Assembly (NCBI GenBank): GCA_961205875.1
Contig: OY540820.1
Coordinates: 11,346,001-11,410,000, forward strand
DNA length: 64,000 nucleotides
Direction of reading: 5' to 3'
From: Sialis fuliginosa
Taxonomy: Eukaryota > Arthropoda > Insecta > Megaloptera > Sialidae
How positions within the stretch are numbered: the stretch's first letter is position 1; each line of letters begins with the position of its first letter. Of the stretch, positions 1 through 10,078 are shown in pieces. The notes under the pieces were generated by a model. The model ran no database searches. It was given only the letters and a program-made list of their open reading frames with translations, and was not told the origin of the DNA. A program made the position numbers and the translations under genes.

Positions 1-129
1 ATAGGCTAGATTTCATTTCTTAGCTATGAAAGGTTTCTGAGTTGTGATTTTTTTTCTAGGGCAAGATGTGAAAATTTTCGTTAAAATTAAATTTTAAGGT
101 AAAAACCATAGGCTTTTTTTTCTAATCCG

Positions 130-300
130 ACGTTTTGATTGGTTGAAAATGACGTCAGATCTGTCAGATTTAAAATTCACGTGCTTTTTGACAGATGACA
201 GAGAATGTTCTAGATTATTCTAGAACGATTTCTAAATTTTGTCGCAAATTAACTCTCGCGCGAGAAGTGTGTTTCTGTTCTGATATAAGCTTGATAAATT
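130..300 (+). promoter_or_regulatory. Promoter-like block: CCAAT, CRE, E-box and heat-shock-element palindrome
   Basis: Seen: an inverted CCAAT box (ATTGG, 138-142), a perfect CRE TGACGTCA (150-157), an E-box CACGTG (178-183) and a run of alternating GAA/TTC units (203-226) that includes the inverted repeat GTTCTAG-attatt-CTAGAAC. These are followed by a CG-rich CTCTCGCGCGAGAAG (252-266) and GATATAAG near 280. Tandem nGAAnnTTCn units are the known binding site of heat-shock factor. The first 70 bases recur in direct orientation at 481-555, so the block may be a terminal repeat of a mobile element and not a host promoter. A short frame opens at ATG 370 and ends after 20 codons; no recognised protein follows. 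Confidence 0.35.
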
Positions 301-556
301 ATTTGTTTAATTGAAGGAGCAAGTGCCTTCATTAACAACTTGCATTTTGTTCTGGTCGACTTGACTAAGATGTTTTCGGATAGACCGAATTTTCTCAAGT
401 CGATGCTTCAAGACCGCAGAAGACGACAGTGACTCTGTATCCTCGGAATATCACCCGAGGTTTATATGGAAGTCGTGTAACGTCTGATTGGTCGAAAATG
501 ACATGACGGTATCTGTCAGAAATCACGTGGTGTTTGACAGATGTCATATTTTTTGA
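130..556. repeat. Pair of ~70-bp direct repeats (130-205 and 481-556)
   Basis: Both repeats share a TTGATTGG/CTGATTGG start, GAAAATGAC, ATCTGTCAGA, a CACGTG or CACGTGG box and TTTGACAGATG. They have the same orientation about 350 bases apart, like the ends of a short LTR-type (TRIM) element, although no flanking target duplication is clear. A 6-bp stem CCTCGG/CCGAGG occurs between them at 441-460. Confidence 0.35.
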
Positions 557-1300
557 CGTTTGTAAAAAAAATTATTTTTATTAAAATTATTGAAAATTTC
601 AGAAAATGCGAAAATAACGTCAGGAGCGTATCAAAAAAGAAAATAAGGTCAGGAAACTGTAAATTGTATAATTATATAATTTTTAATCGTTTTGTTGTAG
701 TCATATTGATGCAATTTATCCAAAAGTTCACATTTAAAAATAATTAAGCCAGGGGCGGGTGTCATAATAAATAAATGACATTTTTTTACACATGGGAGCT
801 GTCAAATTTCGTAACATTTATAAAAATGTTAGATTTTTTTAAAATTGTTCAATAATTAAAAATTTCAGAAAAATATGAAAATAATAAATAGATAATGAGC
901 GTATAAAAAAAATTTACTATGATCATTTTCTAATAAAATTTTATTTAATGATTTATTATTTTTTAGAAATTGTGAGATTGATATAACATTATCTAAAAAT
1001 TTATATTTAAAAATAATAAAATCACGAGCGTCGCATAAAAAATATTTAAAATTTTTATTTTTTAATCATGACGTAAAAAATTGATTTTGTTTGAAATTGA
1101 ACAAAAATTAAAAACTTTAGAAATATATAAAAATAATAAATGAGTCAAAAATTTGCATTAACTATTTTTTTATACAATTTTACAAAAAAAATAGTTTTCA
1201 ATCATTCGGTTGTTGTGAAATTGATGTTATTTACTATTTACCCAAAAATTTATATTTTATATTAATTAAGTCAGGGGTGTGGTCTTAAAAAAATGTTATT
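541..1300. repeat. Decayed tandem array, about three copies of a ~250-270-bp unit
   Basis: Three diverged blocks recur in the same order: a TTTCAGAAA / TTTCAGAAAAATATG / TTTAGAAATATA segment at about 597, 866 and 1107, and a GT-rich segment followed by ATTGATG at about 693, 965 and 1208, each followed by TTTAAAAATAATTAA-like sequence. The spacing gives a period of roughly 270 then 243 bases. It is too diverged to be recent. Confidence 0.4.
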
Positions 1301-1499
1301 TGGTATTTTCTCATAAGATTGTATAAATAACATAAAATAAAGATCGTAATAAAAAAATTTTACCTAATAAATAACATCGAAAATGCTTCACCCCATTGAA
1401 TAGGTTCAACGGAAAACAATGTGAAAATTGATCTTCGCAATGATTTATTGGTAATTTTTTTAGAGTATCAAAATTTAATAAGGGTATAAAATAAACAAA

Positions 1500-1789
1500 C
1501 GAGGGCCGCAGCCGAAGGCTGAGACCCGAGTACGTTTGAGGTTATGGTGGTTTGTACATGTAAATAGTAATAATAATGGAAAAGTAATAATGATAAATGA
1601 TTATCCCTGCCAAATTCAAGAATTATTTACTTATCAGCATTTGAAACAATTACAGTGAAATATTTTATGAAAATTTGATAGGATAAAAGTTAATATAAAA
1701 TAATAATTTATATTTTATCAATCAATATTATATCAAATGTGGCACGATTTGGGGTTGGGGCGCGTAGCGCCCAGGGGCAAAGCCCCTAG
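1500..1789 (+). mobile_element. Helitron-like 3' end with GC hairpins and terminal CTAG
   Basis: Seen: two adjacent GC hairpins, GGGCGCGTAGCGCCC and AGGGGCAAAGCCCCT, directly followed by CTAG and then T at 1786-1790. Another small hairpin (GCAGCCGAAGGCTG) sits near 1507. Known: Helitrons end in CTRR shortly after a GC-rich hairpin and insert before T. Inferred: a non-autonomous Helitron-like copy whose 5' end I cannot fix. Confidence 0.35.
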
Positions 1790-1917
1790 TTTTATTAAAT
1801 ATATATTCAACTTATTGAATACCAATTTTTATTGAAAAATACTAAAAATTAAAAAAGTTATGGGCCTCGATGTGACGACCAAAAAAATAAATTCCTCTCC
1901 ATTGTCCCATCGAAATA

Positions 1918-2165
1918 TTGGTAAAGGGTTATCGAAATTTTGAAAAAGAATATACCTTCCCCGAATCTATTCTGATTATTTTCGCTATGATGTCTGTGTG
2001 TCTGTCGGTCTGTAAGCGCTGTAACTCAAATACGACAAGATTAATTTTTGTCTGGGAAGAAAACCTCTTATTTTGAAAACAACCTTTCAAAAAAAATGAC
2101 AAGAGTAAACATCCGTTTCCGGTTTAGTAATTACATTTAAAAAAAATAATTTGAGACATGCTGCA
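1918..2165. repeat. Interspersed repeat, family C (GTCTGTCGGTCTGTAAGC)
   Basis: Contains CCGAATCTATTCTGATTATTTTCG, then a GTCTGTGTGTCTGTCGGTC run and TGTAAGCGCTGTAACTCAAA. Related sequence recurs at about 31545-31760, 41545-41730 (with more matching sequence up to ~42430) and 43241-43400. No coding capacity or termini can be recognised. Confidence 0.45.
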
Positions 2166-2448
2166 GAGAATATTGTTATCTATAATTTATGTCTTAAATA
2201 ATATTCATTTTTTATTATTTTTTTAAATCAATAAATTATATCGAATTTATCAGATATTTGATTGAGCTTATGAAATATTCCATTGCAACGATTTAAATAA
2301 ATAATTTTCTAGATTCAATCAATTATTTATTGGAACTATAGTAATTTTTTTATGTAGCAGGACAGTTAAAAATAATAATAAACATTCATAATTATTTCAA
2401 ATAAAACAAATAGGGTTTACCCTAGAGTCTAGAGTCTAGACCCTAGAC

Positions 2449-2800
2449 CAGCGATCACCAAACTAGGACCTGCGCGCGGTCCCCTCAAAGATTTATATCC
2501 GGCTCCCGATGAATTATAATATATAGAAATATTAATTTTATAAAATTTAATGATTTGATTGTTAATTCAGGACAATTATTTATTTAAAATTTAAATAAAT
2601 CATTGTCGTGAATTCTGAAATCCTAATAGATGAATGTCCTGCCTGGAGTACGCGAAAAAAAATTTATAATGGCGAAAAAAAATACAGTGGCACACCCCTT
2701 CCTCCCAACAAAAAACATAAGCTGTGTGAAAAGTTAATTAAACACCGAGCACTGATAACTGATCTCCACAAATAAATAAAATGAATGTTGGGAACCGCTG
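2449..2800. mobile_element. hAT-like MITE
   Basis: Ends are CAGCGATCACCAAAC at 2449 and its imperfect inverse GTTGGGAACCGCTG ending at 2800. CAGNG-type termini with a subterminal GC palindrome (GGACCTGCGCGCGGTCC) are typical of non-autonomous hAT elements. A clean 8-bp target duplication is not seen. No ORF. Confidence 0.4.
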
Positions 2801-2957
2801 ATCTATTGGGATTTGAGATAAGACTTGCAGGTAGTAGACCCGGGGTGAAGGAAGTTCTTTGCTCGGAAATTTCTTGAATATTACCATTTATCGAAATTCT
2901 ATGAAAAAAGTGCAGGCAAAATAAAAGTTTTCAGGTATTAATTAATAAAAATTGTTA

Positions 2958-3243
2958 GGCAGACAAGTTTTAATAGATAGAGGTGATCTCAAACTTTATT
3001 TAAAAAAAAAAAAAAAAAGGTGTTATGTGACGTACTTTTGTTAAAAATTATAGCTTACAAAAATTTAAGGCAAACAAGGTAATTAACGAAAATTTCCAGT
3101 CAGCAAAGTTTTAACAGATAGGGGAGATCTCAAACTTCATTTTTTTATAAATAAAAAAAAGGTGTTATGTGACGTACTTTTGTTGAAAATTATAACTTTT
3201 AAAAATTTAAGGCAGACAAGGTAATTAACAAAAATTGCTAAGC
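2958..3243. repeat. Two tandem copies of a ~142-bp unit
   Basis: Each unit runs from a GGCAGACAAG/CAGTCAGCAAAG start through GAGATCTCAAACTT-like sequence, a poly-A tract, GGTGTTATGTGACGTACTT (at about 3018 and 3160) and AAAATTTAAGGC. A degenerate third hit of GACGTACC lies near 3453. Confidence 0.6.
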
Positions 3244-4614
3244 AGCATTTTTTTTTCAAATATTGCACATTATTTACTATAAACTGTGTAAATTTCATGC
3301 AGGTGTTTTGTAAGGTATATTCTTTGTTTTTTTAACTCATTTCAAAAATTCATTAAGCATAGCAATTAACATATTTTTAATAGTCTGCCGGGTCTAATAT
3401 GTTGTTTACATTATTTCCAACCATTTTCACATTTTAAATTTGAGGTGTTCGATGACGTACCATTTTTTGCTATCAGAGCTCGGTCTATTACATATCACTA
3501 GAAATATGCAAAAAAAAACTAAAAAATAATTAATTTTTTTATCCCGCACAAAATACAGACTTGCAAAAACCGTTCTTACTTGGAAAACATGAATTTGTGT
3601 ATCCAATAATTTTAACAATAAACGAATCTAACCCCATTCGACCATTTTATTTACTACTGACATTTAAACAATGAAAATAATTGAATATTTTAAACCCGGC
3701 TCGTCAATTAATTCTTCTACCGGTTATGATAAATCTGTCAGTCCATTTTCTCTCAACAAACAAATACAAAAACTATACGTGGAAAGGTTATTTTTTATAA
3801 ATGTAAGTCTATGTTAAATTTGAAAAGTTTGACATTTTCATGTACTGTACACGTATTATACAAGTTTTTAAAAGGGTTTTTACATTTTTGCGTTCTTTGT
3901 TTAGTTTGTTTGTGTTTTTAACTACTTGTATTTGAATTCTTTGTTCATATTTCTTCTGACGTAAAAATTGTGTTCTGTTTTTAATTATTTTTATGTAATT
4001 TTTGAGCCATTTTGATTTTAAATTTATTTATATCAATGTTTTACATTTTATTTTAATCGTTTTACATTTACTACTCATATCACGTAAAATAAATAGCATG
4101 AAGGATATTTGAGAGCAGTGGTACTTTTAATTCCCACATACCTACATATTTGCAATTATAATAATAATAAAAATATTATTTTAATATGTTCTTATGTATA
4201 ATACACAGTGGGAGGGGGGGGGGGAGCTGACAGGGCTCTAGCCAAGGGACGCCGGGGCTAGGAGTATGGGGGGATATGCTTTTAGTACACGAAGAAAAAT
4301 GGCTCAAATTTTAGGAAAAATTATAATTCCTAAATAAAAATTTACAATCCGTATTTGCAATAATTATAATAAACCTTTATTTAAAAATACAATAAATCGG
4401 TAAATTATTGTTATATGTACAAATACTAAGTTTTTATTTAGGAATTGTAATTTTTTTTTAATTTGTGTCTCATTTTTCTCCGTGTAGGAACATTTTTGCA
4501 AATTACCATAGAGTTTAGAACATACATACATACTATAATTTTAACTTTAGGTATTACAATTTAGGTTAAGAAGTAATAAATCGATTCAGTTTTGATATTA
4601 ATTATGTATGATAC
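3244..4614. other. Gene-free AT-rich stretch
   Basis: No recognisable gene or element end. An 11-base G run lies at 4214-4224 in a short GC-rich patch (4207-4270). Confidence 0.5.
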
Positions 4615-5157
4615 TAAGGTAAAAGTACCAGTTATGGCCGCTATAAGAGCAAGTTTTCGTTTTTTTGGATTAATGGGTTAGTTTTTTGTAATTATCGTGA
4701 ACTCATGTTACTAATAAAACAAGTAACTCTTTATTTAATCTATTTAAGTTCGGAAATATAGTTTGTTTTTTAAATTATAGCCTTTACATATGTTTATGTT
4801 TTTTCTCCAGTAATGGATAAAGTAAATCCAGTAATGAGCACGCAGTGATGGAATGATAAGTACTACGACACAAAAGGTATAAAAGAAATAATCGTCAAAT
4901 TTGAAACAATGTAAAGCAATTGCTATTACAGTATTATAATTAATAAATAAATTATACTTATAATTAGTTTAAATGTCCACCATGTTGATACCTATTGGAC
5001 GATTTTCATTAAATTACGCTGTAAGACAATTAAATGTATAGGTATAAATTAATATTCAGAAATGGTAGTAATCAAATATCAACACATATTTCTAATTCAG
5101 TACATTTAATTAAAAATTTGCCATTACTAGGGTCCTTGCCAAGACTGATGCCACTAT
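4615..5157 (+). mobile_element. MITE family A, copy 1
   Basis: Begins TAAGGTAAAAGTACCAG-TTATGGCCGC and ends GGTCCTTGCCAAGACTGATGCC, the inverse of the TAAGGTAGTGGCACCAG end of other copies. It carries the family's internal decamers (CCAGTAATGG, CCAGTAATGA, CCATTACTAG) and the CTGTAAGAC...TAAATG block. TA dinucleotides at the termini suggest Tc1/mariner-type insertion. No intact ORF. Confidence 0.7.
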
Positions 5158-5876
5158 AAAATACGCAAAGCGATTGTATAGTTTAAAAAAAAAAAAAATT
5201 TTAGCATTTAACTATTGAGAATCATTGAATTCAAGTTAAATGATATGATCTTTAATTTAAATTATGTTTAAACTATTAGTGTAAATGTACTCGTAGTAAG
5301 ACTATGGTACATTAAGTGTTCCTATAATAATTAACAAAACAGTCCATTTGATCAGGATTGAGGCAATTGAAACGCGAAAACCTGACCAAAAATAGACAGC
5401 GATATGCGTGAGAACATGTCGTTCTCCTAAATACATTGGATGTCTTTTTTATAGGGACGCAATCGAGCGAAAATTAAAGCTTTCTCACTAAAATATATAC
5501 TCTTTAATGGTGGATAATAGCGGTAAAATGTATAAAAAAATAGATAATAAAAATAGGCATCATGTATTTTAAAAATGTGATGTAGGTATACAAACTAACT
5601 ATTATATTAAATAAAATTCAATTATTGTTTTTGTATATCTGTATGTTTTAAATATTTAAGCTCTTAAATACTTTATTGAAATATAGGTCAAATGGATATA
5701 GAATTAATTTGAGAGTATTTCATGAAAATATTGATTTTAATTTGTTATTTTAAAATGAACTGGAGATTATATTAAAAAAACCTTAATATTTTGTCTATAT
5801 TTTAAATAAATTATAGTAGCTATAGTATATTTAAAAAGATATACGTAATAACTAAGATTCATTTTACAATTTTGAA
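5158..5876. other. Gene-free AT-rich stretch
   Basis: Nothing recognisable; A13 run near 5189. Confidence 0.4.
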
Positions 5877-6228
5877 TAAGGTACTGGCACTAGTCTTGAA
5901 CAATACCCCAGTGTTGAAGATTTTTAATTTAAATGTACTGAATTAAAAATATTTTTTGATATTTGATTACTGCCGTTTATGGATATTAATCTATATACAT
6001 TTAACTGTCTTACAGCGTAATTTAATGATAATATATCATTTTGTTTAAAAACAGAGGACAAATGATATTCGCGGTTCGGTAAACTATCAAGAAAAGTATA
6101 TTTTCATATGTAAATGCTTTAGTTATTTTAGTAGTAACATAAGTTTATGAAAATTACAAAAAAGTAGCCCATCAATCTAAAAAACAATATACTTTGCTCT
6201 ATTAACGCGTTCAAGACTGGTGCCACAT
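5877..6228 (-). mobile_element. MITE family A, copy 2 (diverged, inverted)
   Basis: Reads TAAGGTACTGGCACTAGTC at its left end and TTCAAGACTGGTGCCA at its right. The internal TAACTGTCTTACAGCG block is the reverse complement of the block in copy 1. Confidence 0.6.
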
Positions 6229-7234
6229 TTTCTATATCTTAAATTTAAGAGACGAAATAATTAATAAAGAATACTCTGGAACATTTAAATAAATAATACT
6301 TTTTTTATAAATGTACGTTGAAAATAAATGTTCGGTGTAGGTACTATTTTTCCAATAATATATCGACTCTTGCATAACAATCACATTGAGGAAAGGAATG
6401 TTGATTTGGTTTAATTAAACGGTTTCGGTCGTGTTACGGTTTGTGTGTGTTCTTGGTATAAACACACATACACACACACAAATCAATTCTAAACCTCCCC
6501 CATTGTACAAATATATTTAAAGTAGAAAAGTGAAAATTTTTCTTTTGATCTTAGAATTTTCCACTTATTTTTATGCATTTTCTTCATCTTTCGAAAATGT
6601 AAATTGTTTTTTCTTGTATAATATATTAATTATATTGTTTAATGATCGACCAGTTTTATTAACAATAAGATTAACTAACGCTCCTATAACTTATTGTCAT
6701 TTAGCTTAAATCTTATACATTCAATTTTTGTATTGTATTTTTAACAGAACCAAACATTTAATACAACGCATATTATGTACATTTGTACATATTTCTTCTA
6801 TTACCAGTTTTGTTTATGTCAACAGCTTAGTACACATCTGTTAAATAGCGAATTCTGGATTCTGATTGGTCCATTAGGAGATTAACTAGTATAATATCTA
6901 TAACAGAATTTGATAAAACTGAGGGCAAGTCTACTTTAAAAGAGAATTTACTCGTAGCGCTAAAAAAGCCTTAAATTGGTTGATAATACCGGGCAGATGT
7001 TATACATGTGTTTTGATAAAAATTTGATATAAGTATCTACATATATTTTGTTTGAAACTTATATTTATAAAATGTTATACAAAATGCTATAGCCATTTAT
7101 TGAAATCCCCTAGATGCCATAGCGACTAATTACATACCCTAAAATCGTCATTTTGACGCTTTTAGGTTAGATTATATCAAAAACCTGACGTGATGGAGCA
7201 ATTCGGATGACGGATTACGGAATCAATTTATACG
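6229..7234. other. Gene-free stretch with CA/TG microsatellite
   Basis: A TG run and a CA run face each other at 6440-6482, forming an imperfect GTGTGTGT/ACACACAC hairpin. No gene seen. Confidence 0.4.
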
Positions 7235-7282
7235 TGATTCCAAGTATTTATGTTAACAAATTGAAGATAGTCAATTTGACTT
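7235..7282. repeat. 48-bp direct repeat, left copy
   Basis: Identical over 48 bases to 7996-8043 (TGATTCCAAGTATTTATG... to GTCAATTTGACTT). The two lie 761 bases apart, either side of the hAT-type MITE at 7499-7952. Confidence 0.85.
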
Positions 7283-7498
7283 TTATATTAAGAAAATATT
7301 GTTATCGTTATATATAAAACATGGTTTTCTTGGCTCGAGTCAACTTTTCTACTCGTGTATAGTATAAAGATATGGAATGTTTTTTTTCACCTTAATGTAA
7401 TTTTTTGGTAAATCAAAAACTCTTTAAACTTGTAAGACCAAACATTATCAAAATGTATTATATTTAAAACATTTTCGATCTTTTCTTATACATTAGGA

Positions 7499-7952
7499 CA
7501 GCGGTTCTTAAACGTATGTAGTTTAGGGACCCCCTCTTGAACAATTATTTCTCAGGGACTCCCTTCCTGTAGGGGTTATTTTAAGAAAATTTTTAAACTG
7601 CAAGACCTTATTTTTTATTTCATTTCTTACATTTTTTATTTTTACAACTGCAATGACCTTTTTTCCACACATTTTATTATTTTATTTATTTAAACATTGT
7701 TTTAATTTTTTGCACTACACAAATTAGCTTCTACAACTGCACTTTTCATTTTTACAACTGCAGAATCAAGCTACTTACTAAAATAACCCTTGCCTCCCTG
7801 ATAAAAAAACAAAGAAGGTCATTAGATACTAATTAATCACTGGTAAATAGAAATGTAAAAGTGTTTTAATTTATGCCAAACATGTTTTACGGACCCTCAC
7901 AAAAGTTTTGCAGACCCCCGGGAGTCCGAGGACCCTAGTTTAAGAACCGCTA
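7499..7952. mobile_element. hAT-type MITE, copy 1, with 8-bp target duplication
   Basis: Starts CAGCGGTTCTTAAAC and ends GTTTAAGAACCGCTA. It is flanked on both sides by CATTAGGA (7491-7498 and 7953-7960), a perfect 8-bp target duplication as expected for hAT transposition. The interior is T-rich with repeated TTTTTACAACTGCA. A second copy is at 21421-21881. No transposase. Confidence 0.85.
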
Positions 7953-7995
7953 CATTAGGAGGTTGATAGAAACATGGTTGGAACCGATTTATAAG

Positions 7996-8043
7996 TGATT
8001 CCAAGTATTTATGTTAACAAATTGAAGATAGTCAATTTGACTT
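7996..8043. repeat. 48-bp direct repeat, right copy
   Basis: Same sequence as 7235-7282; ends 158 bases before the receptor exon. Confidence 0.85.
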
Positions 8044-8201
8044 AAAAGCAACTTGTATGAACATATATCAAATTAATATACGAACACATTCATATCACAA
8101 CCGTTCCCCCATCTCTAGACCTTCAACTACAGACATACATACACACACTGAAGTTGTCCTTTCGCTTTCCGAGGTAATTAAGTTAATGCTTGTTGTTTCA
8201 G

Positions 8202-8301
8202 CGTGGGTGCTCGGCTGGTGGATGTGCAAGACTGTCCCGTACGTGCAGGGCGTCTCCGTAGCCGCCTCCGTCTACAGCCTCATCGCAGTCTCCGTAGACA
8301 G
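8202..8301 (+). CDS. SIFaR: SIFamide receptor, internal exon (ECL1-TM3)
   Basis: A class A peptide GPCR exon of 100 bp, markedly more GC-rich than its surroundings. It begins after a TTGTTTCAG acceptor and ends at a GTGCGT donor. The reading frame gives [16 protein letters not shown], then [16 protein letters not shown]. This covers the end of extracellular loop 1, the conserved Cys at the top of TM3 (disulfide partner of ECL2) and TM3 down to the D-R of the DRF motif. It enters with two bases of a split codon (phase 1) and leaves with two bases (AG) of the Arg codon (phase 2). Joining to 47409 restores [12 protein letters not shown], which matches the insect SIFamide receptor family as I know it. 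Exons for the N-terminus, TM1 and TM2 are not visible upstream and probably lie left of the window. Confidence 0.85.
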
Positions 8302-8626
8302 GTGCGTTTAAATCTATATTTAGATTCATTAACGTATGTATAAAATGGCGTGGAAGCAACATTTGATAAGTCAATTTTGAAAAGTGTACTGAATTTATGT
8401 AGGTGAGTAAGATGTCAATGGTTGGAAATAAAATTAGAATATTTAAAAGTCAAAATGACGTAAGTATATACAAAAAAGTTTTTCGGTTCATTAGCACATA
8501 CGTATATGAAACGTTGAAAGATTTTTTATGGTTTTCTGGAAAGTACTTCATTAATCAAATATAGGCGGAGCTCCTACTGCACAAATGTTTTTTGGACATG
8601 ACTACTAAAATTTTATTAGTATACTA

Positions 8627-8977
8627 GCCACTAGCTGATCCGGCAAACGTTGTTCTGCTCAAAAATAATTTGTTTAAAAATTTTGAAGAAAAATGGCCCT
8701 AACTTTTGAACGCGTAGTCGGAATTGATTTTAGTTGACGGATTTGAAATCAGCGTGTTAAAATCTATATAATGACATGTATAATACCTTAAAACTCGAAA
8801 AAAAAAATTCGCGAAAAATCGAAAAAATTCAAAGGGGTATACCTTAAAAAAATGTCGTTTTTTGGCAAAAAAATTTTTGTCGGATTTTAAAGTATTATAC
8901 ATGTCATTATATAGATTTTAACACGCTGATTTCAAATCCGTCAACTAAAATCAATTCCGACTACGCGTTCAAAAGTT
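8627..8977. repeat. Near-perfect 93-bp inverted repeat (8701-8793 / 8885-8977)
   Basis: The left arm starts AACTTTTGAACGCGTAGTCG and ends TAATACCTTAAAA. The right arm is its reverse complement with one mismatch that I can find (GGTATT versus AGTATT). The loop of 91 bases is A/T-rich and contains AATTCGCG. The DNA just before it (8627-8660) reads CTAGCTGATCCGGCAAACG, a motif familiar as an end of interspersed insect repeats, so the hairpin is probably part of a mobile element. A transcript could form a long double-stranded RNA. Confidence 0.85.
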
Positions 8978-9572
8978 ATTCTATTTTTTCTCCAAATATT
9001 TGAAAAACTAAAACTTTGAGAGGCTATAACTCGAGAACAGTTAGAGATACAGACCTGCGGTTTGAAATAAACAACTTTTCACGTCATTTTCTATACAAAA
9101 CATACTTTTAACAAAATCAAAATTTTTTAGTGAAATTTCATGCAGTGAACTTCAACTTGTCATACAAATATCGATTTAAATACAAGAAAATAAGACGTAG
9201 ACTCATTTAGTTACTATATAAATATATAACAATTTATTTAAAAAAATAATTTAATTTTGAAATAAATTTGTTTTTCGGTAATAAATATCGGTTATCGTTT
9301 GGTGATATGGGGGCCCCTATCGATCGCGGGGCCCTGGGCACGTGCCCAGAGTGGCCAGTGGGAAAGAGGGGCCTGCATAAGATATAAAAGGTTTTTAGCT
9401 GGAAGACTGCAAGTACATTTTTTATCAATTTAATAATTCTGTTTATTACGATAATGATTTTATATGGGTAACAGTTTTAAATATATTACATATTAAAACT
9501 GGCCGGTACCTAAATACGTAAATTCGGTACTGACACAATGAAACTAGACAATCATCAAATCAATACGAATAT

Positions 9573-10078
9573 ACAGTGTGTTCCAGGATAGATGTAACGT
9601 GAGGTGTAATGAACAAATTTTTTTCGAATTTCGGAATGACATTTGGGGATCGAGTCCTGCTTGATGTAAAACTAATGCTTATACCAAAAATTAGTTGATT
9701 TGGTCTTCTAAACTAAGATAGTTTGTTTAGAATGCAATTTTGTAATCGTATACTGAATTTCAGAGCATTAAAAAAATACTTTCAATAAATTAAATAGATA
9801 CATATTTTATTGAGTGTTATTTTTTTTAGTTCTCTGAAATTCGGTATAGGGTTAAAAATTACATCCTAAACAAACTATCTTATATGATTTTTTCATATTT
9901 AAAAAATATAGGTAGTTTGTTCTTGATAATTTTTATAACTTTGCTTATAAAACATTCTGTAGAAGACCAAATCAACTATTTTTTGCTATACGTTAGTTTT
10001 AAATCAAGCAGGATTCGATCTTCAAATACTATTCCGAAATTCGATTTTTTTTGTTCATCTATTCTGACACAAACTGTA
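9573..10078. mobile_element. MITE family D, full copy with long inverted ends
   Basis: The left end (CAGTGTGTTCCAGGATAG, then ATGTAAC, TAATGAACAAA, TTCGGAATGAC, TCGAGTCCTGCTTGAT) is mirrored by the right end (ATCAAGCAGGATTCGATC, ATTCCGAAATTCG, TTTGTTCAT, CAAACTG). An inner pair of arms matches around TTTAGAATGCAATTTTG and CATCCTAAACAAAC. TA occurs at both borders. Half of a second copy is at 43892-44174. Confidence 0.65.

Noticed and set aside
541-1300. Possible CRISPR-like array
   Set aside because: Eukaryotic context; the units are long, decayed tandem repeats without constant repeats and unique spacers.
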